DNA from: DASWHK01 sp036398215
GTDB taxonomy: Bacteria; Acidobacteriota; UBA890
Length of the DNA stretch: 5,945 bases
Direction of reading: 5' to 3'
NCBI GenBank assembly: GCA_036398215.1
Contig: DASWHK010000062.1
Span: forward strand, 1 to 5,945
Shown here: positions 5,634 through 5,945 of the stretch, piece by piece
Position numbering within the stretch: position 1 is the stretch's first letter
Layout of the letters: each line of letters starts with the position of its first letter
Notes under the pieces: generated by a model
What the model saw: the letters and a program-made list of their open reading frames with translations, nothing else
Database searches by the model: none
What the model was told of the DNA's origin: nothing
Program-made: the position numbers and the translations under genes

Positions 5634-5945
5634 TCAGAACGGCAGGTCGTCCTCCTGGAGGCCGAAGTGGTGGCCGAGCTCGTGGAGCACGGTCTCTTGA
5701 ACCTGCCGAATGATCTCCCGTCGCGAGCCCGAGATCCGCAGGATCGGACCCCGGTAGATCACCACCCGATCGGGAAGGGCACCGTACTCGACGCCACGCT
5801 CGTGCAGCGGCGTCCCCTGATAGAGGCCGAGCAGCTCGTCGCCTTCGTCCGCATCCATGCCGAGCTCGGCGAGGTCGTCGGCGGACGGCTCGTCCTCGAC
5901 CACGATCGCCACGTTGTCGAGCAGCTCGCCCCACTCCTCAGGGAG
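5634..5945 (-). CDS. Small zincin-like metallopeptidase (HExxH), partial: start beyond the right edge
   Basis: The visible part is the last 103 residues, starting LPEEWGELLDNVAIVVEDEP at the edge and ending at TGA (5636-5634). The near-C-terminal motif VLHELGHHFGLQEDDLPF contains the zinc-binding HExxH (HELGH), with the acidic run EDD after it able to supply a further ligand. The layout (LPEE...LLDNVAVVVEDEP near the N-terminus, a middle GLYQGTPL segment, the zinc motif close to the C-terminus) fits the small zincin-like metallopeptidase family formerly called DUF1025 (minigluzincins), whose members are usually about 110-140 residues. So perhaps 10-35 residues are missing. The GTG at 5912 is not the real start, because the family-typical LPEEW...LLDN stretch runs upstream of it without a stop. 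No signal peptide is visible. Substrate and role are unknown for most of the family. The gene converges on the helicase gene with a 24-base gap and no clear terminator hairpin. Confidence 0.85.
   Translation of the reverse strand, partial: LPEEWGELLDNVAIVVEDEPSADDLAELGMDADEGDELLGLYQGTPLHERGVEYGALPDRVVIYRGPILRISGSRREIIRQVQETVLHELGHHFGLQEDDLPF

Noticed and set aside
5332..5934. Minus-strand open frame overlapping the zincin gene in another frame
   Set aside because: Arg/Gly/Ala-rich shadow; the frame ending at 5634 carries the HExxH motif and a family-typical layout.
1..5945. CRISPR array, tRNA, rRNA, insertion sequence, phage or defence genes
   Set aside because: No regularly spaced repeats, cloverleaf-like segment, transposase motif or terminal inverted repeats were seen; all five genes fit ordinary cellular functions.

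Overview
The window is high-GC bacterial DNA holding five protein-coding genes, two of them cut by the window edges. The mix is a secreted protein opening with a carboxypeptidase-regulatory-like segment, a sulfatase-fold enzyme fused to TPRs, a membrane-anchored zinc-ribbon protein, an RG-tailed DEAD-box helicase and a small zincin. It would suit an Acidobacteriota genome (for example a Thermoanaerobaculia-like lineage) or a myxobacterial/desulfobacterial relative. That is inference from gene content; there is no rRNA or other marker here to settle it.

Layout, left to right. (1) The minus-strand 5' end of a secreted protein (1-170) has a signal peptide and a clear Shine-Dalgarno sequence. (2) A 390-base gap (171-560) separates it from a divergent gene. 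The gap is visibly more A/T-rich than the rest of the window, with a weak promoter candidate for gene 1 and two related small hairpins. (3) A plus-strand gene (561-2843) encodes a 760-residue sulfatase/alkaline-phosphatase-superfamily protein with about nine C-terminal TPRs; it has Thr where classical sulfatases carry the formylglycine Cys/Ser. (4) A short convergent junction (2844-2948) carries an in-frame duplication of the sulfatase gene's last codons, including its stop. The second copy forms a perfect 10-bp dyad. (5) A minus-strand gene (2949-3914) encodes a 321-residue protein with a signal sequence, an extracytoplasmic beta-type domain, a Pro-rich linker, one transmembrane helix and a C-terminal four-Cys zinc ribbon. 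(6) A 93-base divergent spacer follows. (7) A plus-strand gene (4008-5609) encodes a complete 533-residue DEAD-box RNA helicase with an Arg/Gly-rich tail. (8) Convergent to it and 24 bases away is the 3' part of a minus-strand HExxH metallopeptidase gene of the small zincin type (5634-5945), whose start lies beyond the right edge.

Strands alternate at every gene boundary (-, +, -, +, -), so nothing here looks like an operon and each gene probably has its own promoter. I see no defence system, mobile element, CRISPR array, tRNA or rRNA, and no convincing new multi-gene system. The items most worth a second look are the Thr-type sulfatase-TPR fusion, the duplicated stop-codon tail with its hairpin, and the uncharacterised membrane zinc-ribbon protein.
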